A stretch of DNA of 23,198 nt. Source: B46-G9 sp964548365 (GTDB taxonomy: Bacteria; Desulfobacterota; DSM-4660; Desulfatiglandales; Desulfatiglandaceae). Shown in pieces: positions 14,587 through 23,152 of the stretch. The stretch spans positions 1-23,198 of the forward strand of contig CAZJRD010000050.1 of the NCBI GenBank assembly GCA_964548365.1, given 5' to 3'. Under the pieces are notes generated by a model. The model ran no database searches, was not told the DNA's origin, and was given only the letters and a program-made list of their open reading frames with translations. The translations under genes were made by a program, and so were the position numbers. Within the stretch, counting starts at the first letter, position 1. Each line of letters opens with the position of its first letter.

Positions 14587-16146
14587 ATGAATCTGGGGTC
14601 GTTGCTTGAACGGGTGAATCGGTTGTACCCGGATAAGATTGGTGTGGTGTGCGGCGAAGATCGATTCACCTACCGGGATTTTGTGCAAAGGGTTTCCCGG
14701 CTTGCCGCGGGCCTGCAGCGTGAAGGTATTGGAAAAGGTGACCGGGTGGCCATATGCCACCAGAATTGTCACTATTTCCTGGAGACCTATTTCGCGGCAG
14801 CGGTCATAGGCGCGATCCTGTGCCCCTTGAATTACCGGCTCTCGGCCCGGGAAATCGCTTTCATTCTGGAAGATACCGGGGCTCGCATGATGATTGGGCA
14901 GCCCCGGTTTTACCCGGTCATCAAGGAAGCGATAGGGCGGCTCGATACCCCTGTCAGGACCTGCTGGACTGAGAAAGAGACCGTCCCGGCGGGAGAAAGG
15001 AGCCTTGAAGCGCTTCTTGGATCAGAAAACGATTCGCCGGAAGACGTGGAGGTTGGAGAGGATGATGTGGCCCAGCTCTATTACACGAGCGGGACCACCG
15101 GCCGGCAGAAAGGCGTCATCCTGACCCACCGGAACGTGGTGCATCATTCTCTGGGAACCATCGCGGAACTCAAGATGACGGATGAAGATGTCTGGCTTCA
15201 CGCGGCGCCCATGTTTCACCTGGCAGATGCCTGGGCTACCTGGGCGGTCACCTGGGTCGGGGGCACCCACGTGATGGTTCCTGAATTCGATTCCGGGGCT
15301 GCGATCGAGATCATGCAGCGGGAGAAGGTCACCCTTACCAACATGATTCCCACCATGCTCAACCTGATGGTAAACGACCCGACAATACGGCAGGCAGCGT
15401 TTCCCTCTCTCAGGGTCATGCTTAGCGGCGGGGCCCCCATCGCTCCCGAGGTGGTGCGGAAAATCATTGGAGCATTCGGGTGCGATTACGTCCAGACCTA
15501 CGGGATGACCGAGACCAGTCCCTACCTGACCATGTCCCTGCTGAAGGGTTCCCTGAAATCACGCCATGACGAGGAGCGGTTTCAGTTCAAGGCCGCAACA
15601 GGAAGGCCCGTGCTGTTCGTGGAGCTTAAAGTATTGAAGGATGACGGCCGGGAAGTGGTATGGGATGGGAAAGGGGTGGGAGAAATTGTAGTGAGAGGTG
15701 AAAGTGTGACACCCGGGTACTGGAACCTTCCGGAAGAAACGGAGAAGAGTATCAGAAACGGATGGCTTTACACGGGGGACCTGGCTGTGGTAGACAGCGA
15801 AGGGTACGTAAACATCGTGGACAGGAAAAAGGACATGATCGTCACGGGCGGGGAAAATGTCTATTCCACCGAGGTGGAAAATGTCCTCTACAGCCATCCG
15901 GCGGTGCTCGAAGCCGCGGTCATCGGCATCCTTGACGAGAAGTGGGGCGAGGCGGTCCACGCCTGTGTGGTCCTGAAAGACGGGATGGCTGCCTCTGAAA
16001 GGGAACTCATTGATTTTTGTAAGAAGGATCTTGCCCGGTACAAGGCACCAAAATCAGTGGATTTCCTGGAGACACTGCCCCGCACGGGTTCAGGCAAGAT
16101 CTACAAGAAAGGGCTCAGCGACAAAATGAGAAACGAGGGACAATAA
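14587..16146 (+). CDS. AMP-forming acyl-CoA ligase (fatty-acid-CoA ligase family)
   Basis: 519 residues of the ANL superfamily. Motifs: phosphate loop YTSGTTGRQKG (166-176), adenine-binding YGMTETSP, hinge region GWLYTGDLA and DRKKDMIVTGGENVYSTEVE, and the adenylation lysine in TGSGKIYKK near the C-terminus. It activates a carboxylic acid with ATP and CoA to an acyl-CoA, AMP and PPi. No signal peptide. Placed between the aminotransferase and the AOR, it may activate the acid formed by AOR from the semialdehyde. Chain-length preference cannot be read from the motifs. The AOR gene begins 1 nt after its stop. Confidence 0.9.
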   Translation: MNLGSLLERVNRLYPDKIGVVCGEDRFTYRDFVQRVSRLAAGLQREGIGKGDRVAICHQNCHYFLETYFAAAVIGAILCPLNYRLSAREIAFILEDTGARMMIGQPRFYPVIKEAIGRLDTPVRTCWTEKETVPAGERSLEALLGSENDSPEDVEVGEDDVAQLYYTSGTTGRQKGVILTHRNVVHHSLGTIAELKMTDEDVWLHAAPMFHLADAWATWAVTWVGGTHVMVPEFDSGAAIEIMQREKVTLTNMIPTMLNLMVNDPTIRQAAFPSLRVMLSGGAPIAPEVVRKIIGAFGCDYVQTYGMTETSPYLTMSLLKGSLKSRHDEERFQFKAATGRPVLFVELKVLKDDGREVVWDGKGVGEIVVRGESVTPGYWNLPEETEKSIRNGWLYTGDLAVVDSEGYVNIVDRKKDMIVTGGENVYSTEVENVLYSHPAVLEAAVIGILDEKWGEAVHACVVLKDGMAASERELIDFCKKDLARYKAPKSVDFLETLPRTGSGKIYKKGLSDKMRNEGQ

Positions 16147-16147
16147 T

Positions 16148-17902
16148 ATGAAAGGTTTTTTCAACAAGGTCTTATGGATTGATTTGACAGAGAGGACATT
16201 TCACGCAGAAGACATGGATGATGACACCCTCCGGAAGACCCTTGGGGGAAAAGGGCTTGCCACGCATCTGCTCTTGGAAAAGAACCCCGTAGGAGTGGAT
16301 CCCCTTTCGCCTGAGAACCTGGTCATTCTCGCCCTTGGGCCTGTCAGTGATACCCGGATCTACGGGTCCAGCCGTTACGGCCTTTTTACCAAATCACCCC
16401 AGACAGGGTTGTACTCGGAATCCTATTCAGGCGGGCATGTGGCCGAACACATGAGCAAGTGCGGGTATGATGCCTTTGTCCTGAAAGGTGGTTGCGATGC
16501 GCCTGTGTATCTTGAAATCAGCGACCAGGGAGTGAAGTTCCACGACGCGCAACACCTCTGGGGCAGGGACACGTATGAAACGGAAGACGCGGTCAAAGAT
16601 GAACTGGGAATTCCAAAGTGCGGCATCCTTTCCATCGGTCCGGCAGGGGAGAACAAGGTCACCTTCGCGGTAGTGGAAAACAATTACTGGCGTTCCGCCG
16701 GGAGGACGGGTGTGGGAGCCGTGCTGGGGGCCAAAAATGTCAAAGCACTGGCCTTTCACGGGGAACAGCAAAGACAGGTGGCCGACGCTGATGGGCTTGA
16801 TGCGTTTGTCAAAAAAATCATGGCTGCAGGAAAAGGAAACAAGGGGGTTGAGGCATACCGGAACTTCGGGACTCCCATGATGGTGGGGCTCACCAATTCC
16901 CTCGGTGCGTTTCCCACCAGGTACTGGCGCAAAGGGTCAATCGAAGGGTGGGAACACTTGAGCGCGGAGCGCATGCAAGACCAGCTACAACCGAGTCCCA
17001 GGGCATGTGCCCGATGCTTCATGGCCTGTGGAAAACTCTCCAAGGTGCACGATGGCCGGCACAAGGGGCTTACCATCGAGGGCCCTGAATATGAGACCAT
17101 CTACGCATTTGGGGGCCTTTGCCTCATCAAGGATCTGAGAGAGATCGCCTATCTGAATGATTTGTGCGATCGATTGGGACTGGATACCATCAGCGCGGGA
17201 AATCTGTGCGCCTTTGCCATGGAGGCATCAGAGATGGGGAAGATCCCTGAAAAGGTCCCCTATGGTGATCCTGACGTGGTGGCATCTTTGCTACAGGACA
17301 TTGCGAATGTGCGGGGGCTGGGTGCGATCCTTTGTAAAGGGATCCGTTATGCGGCCAGAGAATGGGGGATGGAGGATATCGCCATTCATGTGAAGGGGCT
17401 TGAACCCGCAGGGTACGATCCAAGGGGGTTGAAGGGCATGGGGCTTGCCTATGCCACGTCACCCCGGGGCGCCTGTCATTTGCGGACGACGTTTTACAAG
17501 GCAGAGGTGGCCGGTATGCTTGACGGCAAAGGCATCGAAGAACAGGTGGAGATATTCCTGGATTTTGAAGATCGCCTTGTCCTTCATGATATGCTCATTC
17601 TCTGCAGGTTCTACAGGGATCTCTATCCGTGGGAGGAGCTTTCCAGGATTGTTTCAGTAACCACCGGCATGGACCTGGACCAGGAAGCCTTGAGCAGGAT
17701 GACGTCGTCAGTGGTGGATGCCACGCGGATCTTTAACATCCGGGAAGGTTTGTCTGCAGCCGACGACCGGTTGCCGGAGCGATTTTTCAAGGAGCCCGTT
17801 GGAGAATACCAGGAGACCCTGGATCGGGCCGTATTTGAGGAATCTTTGAAAGAGTATTACCGGCAGCGAAACTGGAGTACGGAGGGTGTTCCTCTTTCCT
17901 GA
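16148..17902 (+). CDS. Aldehyde:ferredoxin oxidoreductase (tungsten AOR family)
   Basis: 584 residues, close to the usual ~600. N-terminal AOR domain: KVLWIDLTERTF, LGGKGLATHLL, GPVSDTRIYGSSRYGLFTKSP, and the cofactor-binding SAGRTGVGAVLGAKNVKALAF (183-203). The [4Fe-4S] ligands are Cys287-x2-Cys290-x3-Cys294 (CARCFMAC), with the distal Cys in MLILCRFYRD. Pterin-contacting DPRGLKGMGLAYATSPRGACH lies near 420-440. AORs oxidise aldehydes to acids using tungsto-bispterin and reduce ferredoxin; some work in reverse to reduce acids. It is the last gene of the operon, its TGA directly abutting the stop of the opposing moaA gene. Cytoplasmic, no leader peptide. Confidence 0.93.
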   Translation: MKGFFNKVLWIDLTERTFHAEDMDDDTLRKTLGGKGLATHLLLEKNPVGVDPLSPENLVILALGPVSDTRIYGSSRYGLFTKSPQTGLYSESYSGGHVAEHMSKCGYDAFVLKGGCDAPVYLEISDQGVKFHDAQHLWGRDTYETEDAVKDELGIPKCGILSIGPAGENKVTFAVVENNYWRSAGRTGVGAVLGAKNVKALAFHGEQQRQVADADGLDAFVKKIMAAGKGNKGVEAYRNFGTPMMVGLTNSLGAFPTRYWRKGSIEGWEHLSAERMQDQLQPSPRACARCFMACGKLSKVHDGRHKGLTIEGPEYETIYAFGGLCLIKDLREIAYLNDLCDRLGLDTISAGNLCAFAMEASEMGKIPEKVPYGDPDVVASLLQDIANVRGLGAILCKGIRYAAREWGMEDIAIHVKGLEPAGYDPRGLKGMGLAYATSPRGACHLRTTFYKAEVAGMLDGKGIEEQVEIFLDFEDRLVLHDMLILCRFYRDLYPWEELSRIVSVTTGMDLDQEALSRMTSSVVDATRIFNIREGLSAADDRLPERFFKEPVGEYQETLDRAVFEESLKEYYRQRNWSTEGVPLS

Positions 17903-18904
17903 TCAGCCGCCGATGGATGACATCTGGCTTATCTTGCCTAAAGGATGCTCAGGGGTGAGGTGGTGTTCAGCCTCTTTGCTGAGGGCGGCTTTCCTGAATA
18001 TGTCGGCAAGCTCATGATCAGAAGCACCGCTCCGCAGCGGCCCCCTGATGTCGGTTTGCCGGTTGGATAAAAGGCAGGGCCGCAATTGTCCGCTGGCGGT
18101 GAGCCGCAGCCGGTTGCAGGTACGGCAGAAATGATGACTCATGGGGCTTATGAAGCCGATTTCTCCGAGGCTCTCTTCAAATCTAAACCGTTGTGAAGGG
18201 CCGTCATTGGGCCCTCTCGGAACGGGAATCAGCTTGCGGAACGAGTTGATTTTCTCCTGGAGCAGGGAGGTCGGCATATACTTGAAAGGGTGATCCGATT
18301 CGCTCACCCCGATGGGCATGTATTCAATGAATCGGACATGGTAGGGGTACTTGAAGGTGAGACGGGCAAAATCGAGGAGTTCATTGTCGTTGATGCCGCG
18401 CATCACCACCACGTTGACCTTGATGGGGTCGAATCCCATTTTTCGGGCCATGTCAAGCCCTTCCCACACCTTTTGAAACCCATCAAGCCCGGTAATTTCC
18501 TGATATTTTTTCCGGTCAAGGCTGTCCAGGCTCACATTCAGTCTGCGGATTCCCGCTTCCTTGATCCGTTTCAGTTTGTCTTTCAGAAATATTCCGTTGG
18601 TGGTGAGCGAAACGTCCTTGAGCCCATCAAGGGCCGTCAGCGTGGAGATGAAATCGCAGACGCCTTTCCTCACCAGGGGCTCGCCCCCGGTCAACCGCAC
18701 TTTGGTAATGCCGAGGGGGATGACGATGCGCATGAGGCGTAGGATCTCTTCATAGGAAAGGATTTCCTTGTGCTCCAGTTTGGGTACACACCGGTCCGGC
18801 TTGCAGTAGATACAGGCCAGGTTGCACCGGTCCGTGATGGATACGCGGAGGTAGTTGAGGTGGCGGTCATACGTATCAACAAGATGTGGCTTTAGTGTTT
18901 TCAT
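17903..18904 (-). CDS. moaA: GTP 3',8-cyclase MoaA (molybdopterin/tungstopterin synthesis)
   Basis: 333 residues. The radical-SAM cluster motif is CNLACIYC (Cys27, 31, 34), followed by TGGEPLVRKG. The second cluster is held by CRTCNRLRLTASGQLRPC near the C-terminus, and the protein ends in the functionally required double glycine (SSIGG). MoaA, with MoaC, makes cyclic pyranopterin monophosphate, the first step of Mo/W cofactor synthesis. Both AOR and FdhA in this window need that cofactor. The gene is convergent with the AOR with no intergenic base, and diverges from the crotonase gene. Confidence 0.95.
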   Translation of the reverse strand: MKTLKPHLVDTYDRHLNYLRVSITDRCNLACIYCKPDRCVPKLEHKEILSYEEILRLMRIVIPLGITKVRLTGGEPLVRKGVCDFISTLTALDGLKDVSLTTNGIFLKDKLKRIKEAGIRRLNVSLDSLDRKKYQEITGLDGFQKVWEGLDMARKMGFDPIKVNVVVMRGINDNELLDFARLTFKYPYHVRFIEYMPIGVSESDHPFKYMPTSLLQEKINSFRKLIPVPRGPNDGPSQRFRFEESLGEIGFISPMSHHFCRTCNRLRLTASGQLRPCLLSNRQTDIRGPLRSGASDHELADIFRKAALSKEAEHHLTPEHPLGKISQMSSIGG

Positions 18905-18962
18905 TTCATTTCCGACCTGTGTGTACCAAAAAATCTATTTTGAACTGGAAACGGTGAGAAGA

Positions 18963-18991
18963 ATTGTATATAAATCGAGGGCAACGGTCAA
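18963..18991 (-). promoter_or_regulatory. moaA sigma70-type promoter
   Basis: TTGACC (18991-18986) and TACAAT (18968-18963) are 17 nt apart on the minus strand, giving a leader of roughly 50 nt before moaA. The leader is too short for a Moco riboswitch and none is apparent. Confidence 0.6.
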
Positions 18992-19035
18992 TGAGATTCT
19001 TGCCCACGAGATTCGGTTTGTGAAAGGGGGAAAAG

Positions 19036-19818
19036 ATGTCAGATTGGATAAAGGTGAAAATTGTTTCCGGTCTTGCCGTGATAACCCTGGCCCGGGCAAA
19101 GGCTTTCAATTCCTTCGACCTGGAGATGATAGGCAATCTGGCCGAACACCTGGTCAGGATGGCTCCGGACCCGGGCGTGATGGGAATAGCTATCACGGGC
19201 GAGGGGAAGGCCTTTTGCGCCGGAGGAGATTTGCGGTGGCTGTCCGAGTACGACGGTGATCCGGATGCCGCATTTCACGAGCTGGCAGCACGCTACCACC
19301 AGGCCATTCTGGAGATTAAAAGAATGGGTAAACCGGTGGCGGCCGCCATCAACGGGCTTGCCGCGGGTGGTGGGTTTTCTCTGGCCCTTGCCTGCGATTT
19401 CAGGGTCATGGAAGAATCGGCTGTCTTGAAACAGGGGTACACCGGCAACGGATTGAGCATTGACGGGGGTGGTACCTATTCCCTGCCTAGGTTGGTGGGC
19501 TCGGCGAGAGCGCTCGAAATCGCGGCCTTTGACCGGCTCATTTCAGCGGAGCAGGCTCTTTCCTGGGGGTTGGTGACCGAAGTGGTGAGCGACGGGAAAA
19601 GCCTGGATTGCGCCCTTGCGTTGCTGGAGGACCTGAGAAAAATGCCGCTCAGTTCATTTGCCGCGTCAAAAAAGCTCATTGCTGATTCTTTTGATAGCCC
19701 ACTGGAGGTGACCCTGGAAAAGGAGCGTGATGCGTTGTCCCGGTGCGCCATCCATCCCAACGGGCGTGAAGGAGTAGCTGCGTTTCTGGAAAAGAGAAAA
19801 CCGGTCTACAATCAATAA
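19036..19818 (+). CDS. Enoyl-CoA hydratase/isomerase (crotonase) family protein
   Basis: 260 residues, standard crotonase length. The oxyanion-hole segments are AFCAGGDLRWL and NGLAAGGGFSLALACDF. The two catalytic Glu positions of mammalian crotonase are not conserved: the first region reads KQGYTGNGLS and the second SIDGGGTYSLPRLVG, leaving an Asp as the only acidic candidate, as in PaaG-type isomerases. It may act on an acyl-CoA as hydratase or isomerase, possibly on the product of the neighbouring ligase. The ribosome site is AAAGGGGG. It is convergent with the elongation-factor gene 23 nt away. Confidence 0.85.
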   Translation: MSDWIKVKIVSGLAVITLARAKAFNSFDLEMIGNLAEHLVRMAPDPGVMGIAITGEGKAFCAGGDLRWLSEYDGDPDAAFHELAARYHQAILEIKRMGKPVAAAINGLAAGGGFSLALACDFRVMEESAVLKQGYTGNGLSIDGGGTYSLPRLVGSARALEIAAFDRLISAEQALSWGLVTEVVSDGKSLDCALALLEDLRKMPLSSFAASKKLIADSFDSPLEVTLEKERDALSRCAIHPNGREGVAAFLEKRKPVYNQ

Positions 19819-19841
19819 AGAGTAGGGAGACTCGAGAAGTT

Positions 19842-21881
19842 CTATGCCTGGTCATAGTGGCTGAACTGCATGGTAAACGTGCCTCTTCCCTGGGACACGG
19901 AGCGAAGTGCGGTGGAGTATCCGAACATCTTCGATAAGGGGACACTGGCCGTGATGATCTGGATCAGGCCTTTGCTCGCGATCTGTTCGATTTTTCCTTT
20001 CCTGGCGTTCAGATCACCGATCACCTCCCCCATGAATTCCTCTGGGACGATCACCTCGGCTCTCATGATGGGCTCCAGGAGGACCGGGGCCGCCTCACTG
20101 CAGGCCTTCTTGAATGCCATTCCAGCCGCAACCTTGAATGCCATGACATCTGAAAGAGATTCCTTTATCTGTGCGTCGAGGAGGGTCGTCTGGATATCGA
20201 TAACAGGATATCCCATTATCACGCCGCTGGTTTCTGATTCAGTAACTCCTTCCCGGATGGCGGCCAGGAACTCTTCGGAAAGGTCCTGATTCTTGCATTG
20301 ATCCAGAAACCGGCTGCCCTTCCCCCGAGGCTGCGGGCGGACTTCAATCGTCACTCCCGCAAAATGCTGCTGCCCGCTGAGCTCCCGCTGGAAAACCTCT
20401 TCATGAGAGACGGTTTTGTGGATGGTTTCGCGGTAAACCACCTGGGGCTTTCCCTGGTTGGTGTCCACTGAGAATTCTCTCTTCATGCGTCCCACGAGGA
20501 TTTCCAGGTGCAGTTCTCCCATCCCTGAGATGACTGTCTGGCCTGTTTCCTCATCAATCTTGTACCTGAAGGTGGGGTCTTCATCCGAGAGCTTTTCCAG
20601 AACCTCCACAAGCTTATCCTGGTCCTGGACACGCTTTGGTTCCACTGCCATGGTGATGACCGGCTCGTTGAACTGGATAGGCTCGAGCAGGATCGGGGAA
20701 TCTTCAGTACAGAGTGTATCACCGGTTGTGGTCTGCTTGAGCCCCATGGCCGCCACCAGATCACCGGCAGAAGCATTATTGATGCGCTCTCTCTTGTTGG
20801 AATGCATGCGAAGGAGCCGTGACAGCTTTTCCGTAATTCCTTTTGCAGAATTGAACACCGGTTTTCCCACGTCTATGGTGCCGGAATAAACCCTGAGGTA
20901 GGTCATTTTCCTTCCCTGGTCCATCATGACCTTGAAAGCAAGGGCGGAAAACGGCGCGGAGGGGTCGGGGGGGCGTGTTTCTTCCTCACCGGTATCCGGA
21001 ACGTGCCCGGTTATGGCGGGAATATCCACGGGAGCGGGCAGATAATCCGTGATGGCATCAAGGAGAGGCTGAATACCCTTGTTTCGCAGGGCGCTCCCGC
21101 AAAAGACCGGGGTGAGGTCGAGATTTACCGTGGCATCACGAATGGCCGCCTTGAGTTCTGCGTCCCCGATTTCCTCCTCTGCAAGGTATTTTTCCATTAT
21201 CAGGTCATTCTTTTCAGCCAAGGTTTCGAGGAGGGTTTCCCGGTACCCGGAGGCCGTTTCCAGGAGATCATCAGGGATAGGGACTTCCTGATAGGTGGCA
21301 CCCAGAGTTTCATCCTCCCAGACAACAGCCTTCATACGAATGAGGTCAATTACTCCCTGGAATTGGTCTTCAGCTCCCCACGGTATCTGCATAACCAGGG
21401 GCACAGCCCCCAGTTTTTCCCGCAGGTTTTCGACAACCTTGAAAAAATCCGCGCCGACACGGTCCAACTTGTTCACAAACGCGATTTTCGGAACATGGTA
21501 GTGATCTGCCTGGTGCCAGACAGTCTCGGACTGGGGTTCCACACCACCTACGGCACAAAATACGCCGATAGCGCCGTCCAGGACCCGCAAAGCGCGTTCT
21601 ACTTCAATGGTGAAATCCACGTGACCGGGTGTATCGATGATATTGATGGTATGGGCTTTCCACTCGCAGGAAGTTACGGCGGAGGTGATGGTAATGCCTC
21701 TTTCCTTCTCCTCGATCATCCAGTCCATGGTTGCTTCTCCGTTATGGACCTCACCCATTTTGTGGAGGCGACCGGTATAATAGAGGATCCGTTCCGTCAC
21801 CGTAGTTTTCCCGGCGTCGATATGGGCTATAATGCCGATATTCCTGGTTTTTGACAGCTTTTGTTTTAAAGGGTTTGCCAT
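19842..21881 (-). CDS. fusA: Elongation factor G (stand-alone paralogue)
   Basis: 679 residues from ATG 21881 (GGATGG ahead of it; ATG 21887 in frame is a possible alternative). GTPase motifs G1 AHIDAGKTT, G3 DTPGHVD and G4 NKLD are intact, followed by domains II-V to the C-terminal LSKMFGYSTALRSVSQGRGT. EF-G drives tRNA-mRNA translocation and, with RRF, ribosome recycling. No rpsL, rpsG or tuf genes flank it, so it is not in the usual str operon and may be a second copy with a specialised role (FusA2-like). It diverges from the nth-like gene. Confidence 0.92.
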   Translation of the reverse strand: MANPLKQKLSKTRNIGIIAHIDAGKTTVTERILYYTGRLHKMGEVHNGEATMDWMIEEKERGITITSAVTSCEWKAHTINIIDTPGHVDFTIEVERALRVLDGAIGVFCAVGGVEPQSETVWHQADHYHVPKIAFVNKLDRVGADFFKVVENLREKLGAVPLVMQIPWGAEDQFQGVIDLIRMKAVVWEDETLGATYQEVPIPDDLLETASGYRETLLETLAEKNDLIMEKYLAEEEIGDAELKAAIRDATVNLDLTPVFCGSALRNKGIQPLLDAITDYLPAPVDIPAITGHVPDTGEEETRPPDPSAPFSALAFKVMMDQGRKMTYLRVYSGTIDVGKPVFNSAKGITEKLSRLLRMHSNKRERINNASAGDLVAAMGLKQTTTGDTLCTEDSPILLEPIQFNEPVITMAVEPKRVQDQDKLVEVLEKLSDEDPTFRYKIDEETGQTVISGMGELHLEILVGRMKREFSVDTNQGKPQVVYRETIHKTVSHEEVFQRELSGQQHFAGVTIEVRPQPRGKGSRFLDQCKNQDLSEEFLAAIREGVTESETSGVIMGYPVIDIQTTLLDAQIKESLSDVMAFKVAAGMAFKKACSEAAPVLLEPIMRAEVIVPEEFMGEVIGDLNARKGKIEQIASKGLIQIITASVPLSKMFGYSTALRSVSQGRGTFTMQFSHYDQA

Positions 21882-21986
21882 GTCCATCCGCGATTGTTCA
21901 GAAAACACCCCACGTGCCCTCTGATGATGGCAAGAGCACGGGTACTCCTGGATTCTGCTGTTGTTTTTGCAAGGCACATGCCGTGT

Positions 21987-22029
21987 TTGACATGGAAGCC
22001 AAATCTAAGGTATTGTGACATGTGTGTCA
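21987..22029 (+). promoter_or_regulatory. Promoter of the glycosylase gene with overlapping inverted repeat
   Basis: TTGACA (21987-21992) and TATTGT (22011-22016) are 18 nt apart. TGACATGTGTGTCA (22016-22029, arms TGACA/TGTCA) begins at the last base of the -10 box and would cover the start site. The heptamer TGACATG also occurs at the -35. A dimeric regulator site is inferred. Confidence 0.45.
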
Positions 22030-22050
22030 AGTTATTAGAAAGGAATTCTT

Positions 22051-22734
22051 TTGTCGGAACTGCTTGTGCAAAGCCAAACAGGCCGTAAACTCCTCGGGAT
22101 GTATGACCTCCTGCGGGACCACTTCGGTCCCCAGGACTGGTGGCCGGGCGAAACCACGCTCGAGATCATGGTCGGCGCCGTGCTTACCCAGAACACCAAT
22201 TGGAAAAACGTGGAAAAGGCGATCAGAAACCTCAAGAACCACGACCTGCTCTCCCTGGAGGCACTGAACACCATTTCACCGGATGAGCTTGCGAAGGAGA
22301 TCCGTCCGGCGGGTTATTTCAACATCAAGGCAAGAAGATTGAAAAACCTGATCCGCTTTCTCTTCGAACGCTATGAAGGATCTCTGGAGACACTTCTCAG
22401 CAAGAAAACAGAGTGCCTGCGGGAAGGTTTGCTGGCCGTGAACGGCATCGGCCCGGAAACAGCAGACAGTATTCTCCTCTATTCACTGGAGCGGTCCGTA
22501 TTCGTGGTGGATACTTACACCTATCGTATCCTCCTTCGTCATGGCATGGCGGATGAGCAGATGGACTATCACGAGTTGCAGGGGATGTTTATGGATAACC
22601 TCCCTGAAGATGTGCACCTCTTCAATGAATTTCATGCCCTGATTGTCCGGGCAGGGAAGGAATACTGCAAAAAGAAACCCCTTTGTTCCGACTGTCCCCT
22701 GGGCCATTGGGAAAAGGGTCCCGTGTTGCCCTGA
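22051..22734 (+). CDS. Endonuclease III-like HhH-GPD DNA glycosylase
   Basis: 227 residues starting at TTG 22051 with AAAGGA upstream. The helix-hairpin-helix is LLAVNGIGPETADSILLY (127-144) and the catalytic Asp is Asp154 in FVVDTYTYRI. The lysine that makes E. coli Nth a bifunctional lyase (GRKTA) is Glu136 here (GPETA), so a monofunctional glycosylase is expected. The C-terminal cluster loop has Cys206-x5-Cys212-x2-Cys215, with no fourth Cys where Nth has one. The family resembles the Nth-related group that includes MagIII-type alkyl-base glycosylases. The damaged base it removes is unknown. Confidence 0.85.
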   Translation: MSELLVQSQTGRKLLGMYDLLRDHFGPQDWWPGETTLEIMVGAVLTQNTNWKNVEKAIRNLKNHDLLSLEALNTISPDELAKEIRPAGYFNIKARRLKNLIRFLFERYEGSLETLLSKKTECLREGLLAVNGIGPETADSILLYSLERSVFVVDTYTYRILLRHGMADEQMDYHELQGMFMDNLPEDVHLFNEFHALIVRAGKEYCKKKPLCSDCPLGHWEKGPVLP

Positions 22735-22776
22735 GGTCCATTCGTTACCAAAAATGGATCAAGAGAGATATAAAAA

Positions 22777-22908
22777 ATGCCAAAAGTGCTGATCCATCCT
22801 GCCACCTATGAGAACGTTCGTCAGGCCGTAGACCGGCTTCCCCCTTCTGTGATCCGGAACGGGATCACCTGCCCGAAAGACACAGAGACAAGGGGGGGTG
22901 CATGAATA
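22777..22908 (+). pseudogene. Remnant of a DUF362-type iron-sulfur protein gene
   Basis: A 43-codon frame begins MPKVLIHPATYENVRQAVDR, which matches the N-terminus of DUF362 proteins (usually about 370 residues with C-terminal ferredoxin clusters). After that it reads an unrelated 23-residue tail and stops. The stop overlaps the next start (ATGA), so the original operon joint seems preserved while the centre is gone. No ferredoxin motif remains. A genuine small protein cannot be excluded. Confidence 0.5.
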
Positions 22909-23152
22909 AACGCAGACAGTTTCTTAAAATCAGTATTGCATTTCTTGTAAGTACAGGCGCTTTTCTCAGTCCCCTGTTTTCATCCGTCCGATGGGCATAC
23001 GCAAAGACCAAGAAGACAATTCTCCCCAAGGGCAGCAAAAGGGAGAGCCTCTTCCCAAGAAATACGGGTTTGCCCTGCGGGCTGTGGGAGAGGGCTATTA
23101 TGGATTTAACTGGGCCAAATACGTTTATAAAATGACTGTGCAGAAGCGCTGA
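22902..23152 (+). pseudogene. Internally deleted sulfite-oxidase-like molybdopterin oxidoreductase gene
   Basis: The first ~50 codons encode a Tat leader (KRRQFLK, hydrophobic core, AYA cleavage) and the mature start KTILPKGSKRESL seen in exported YedY/sulfite-oxidase-like enzymes. From about 23054 the reading frame of the family C-terminus, KKYGFALRAVGEGYYGFNWA then KYVYKMTVQKR, continues in a different frame to the TGA at 23150. The leader frame itself runs on out of register to 23135. The whole pterin-binding centre (normally 150-200 residues) is absent. The product would be inactive. Confidence 0.7.
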
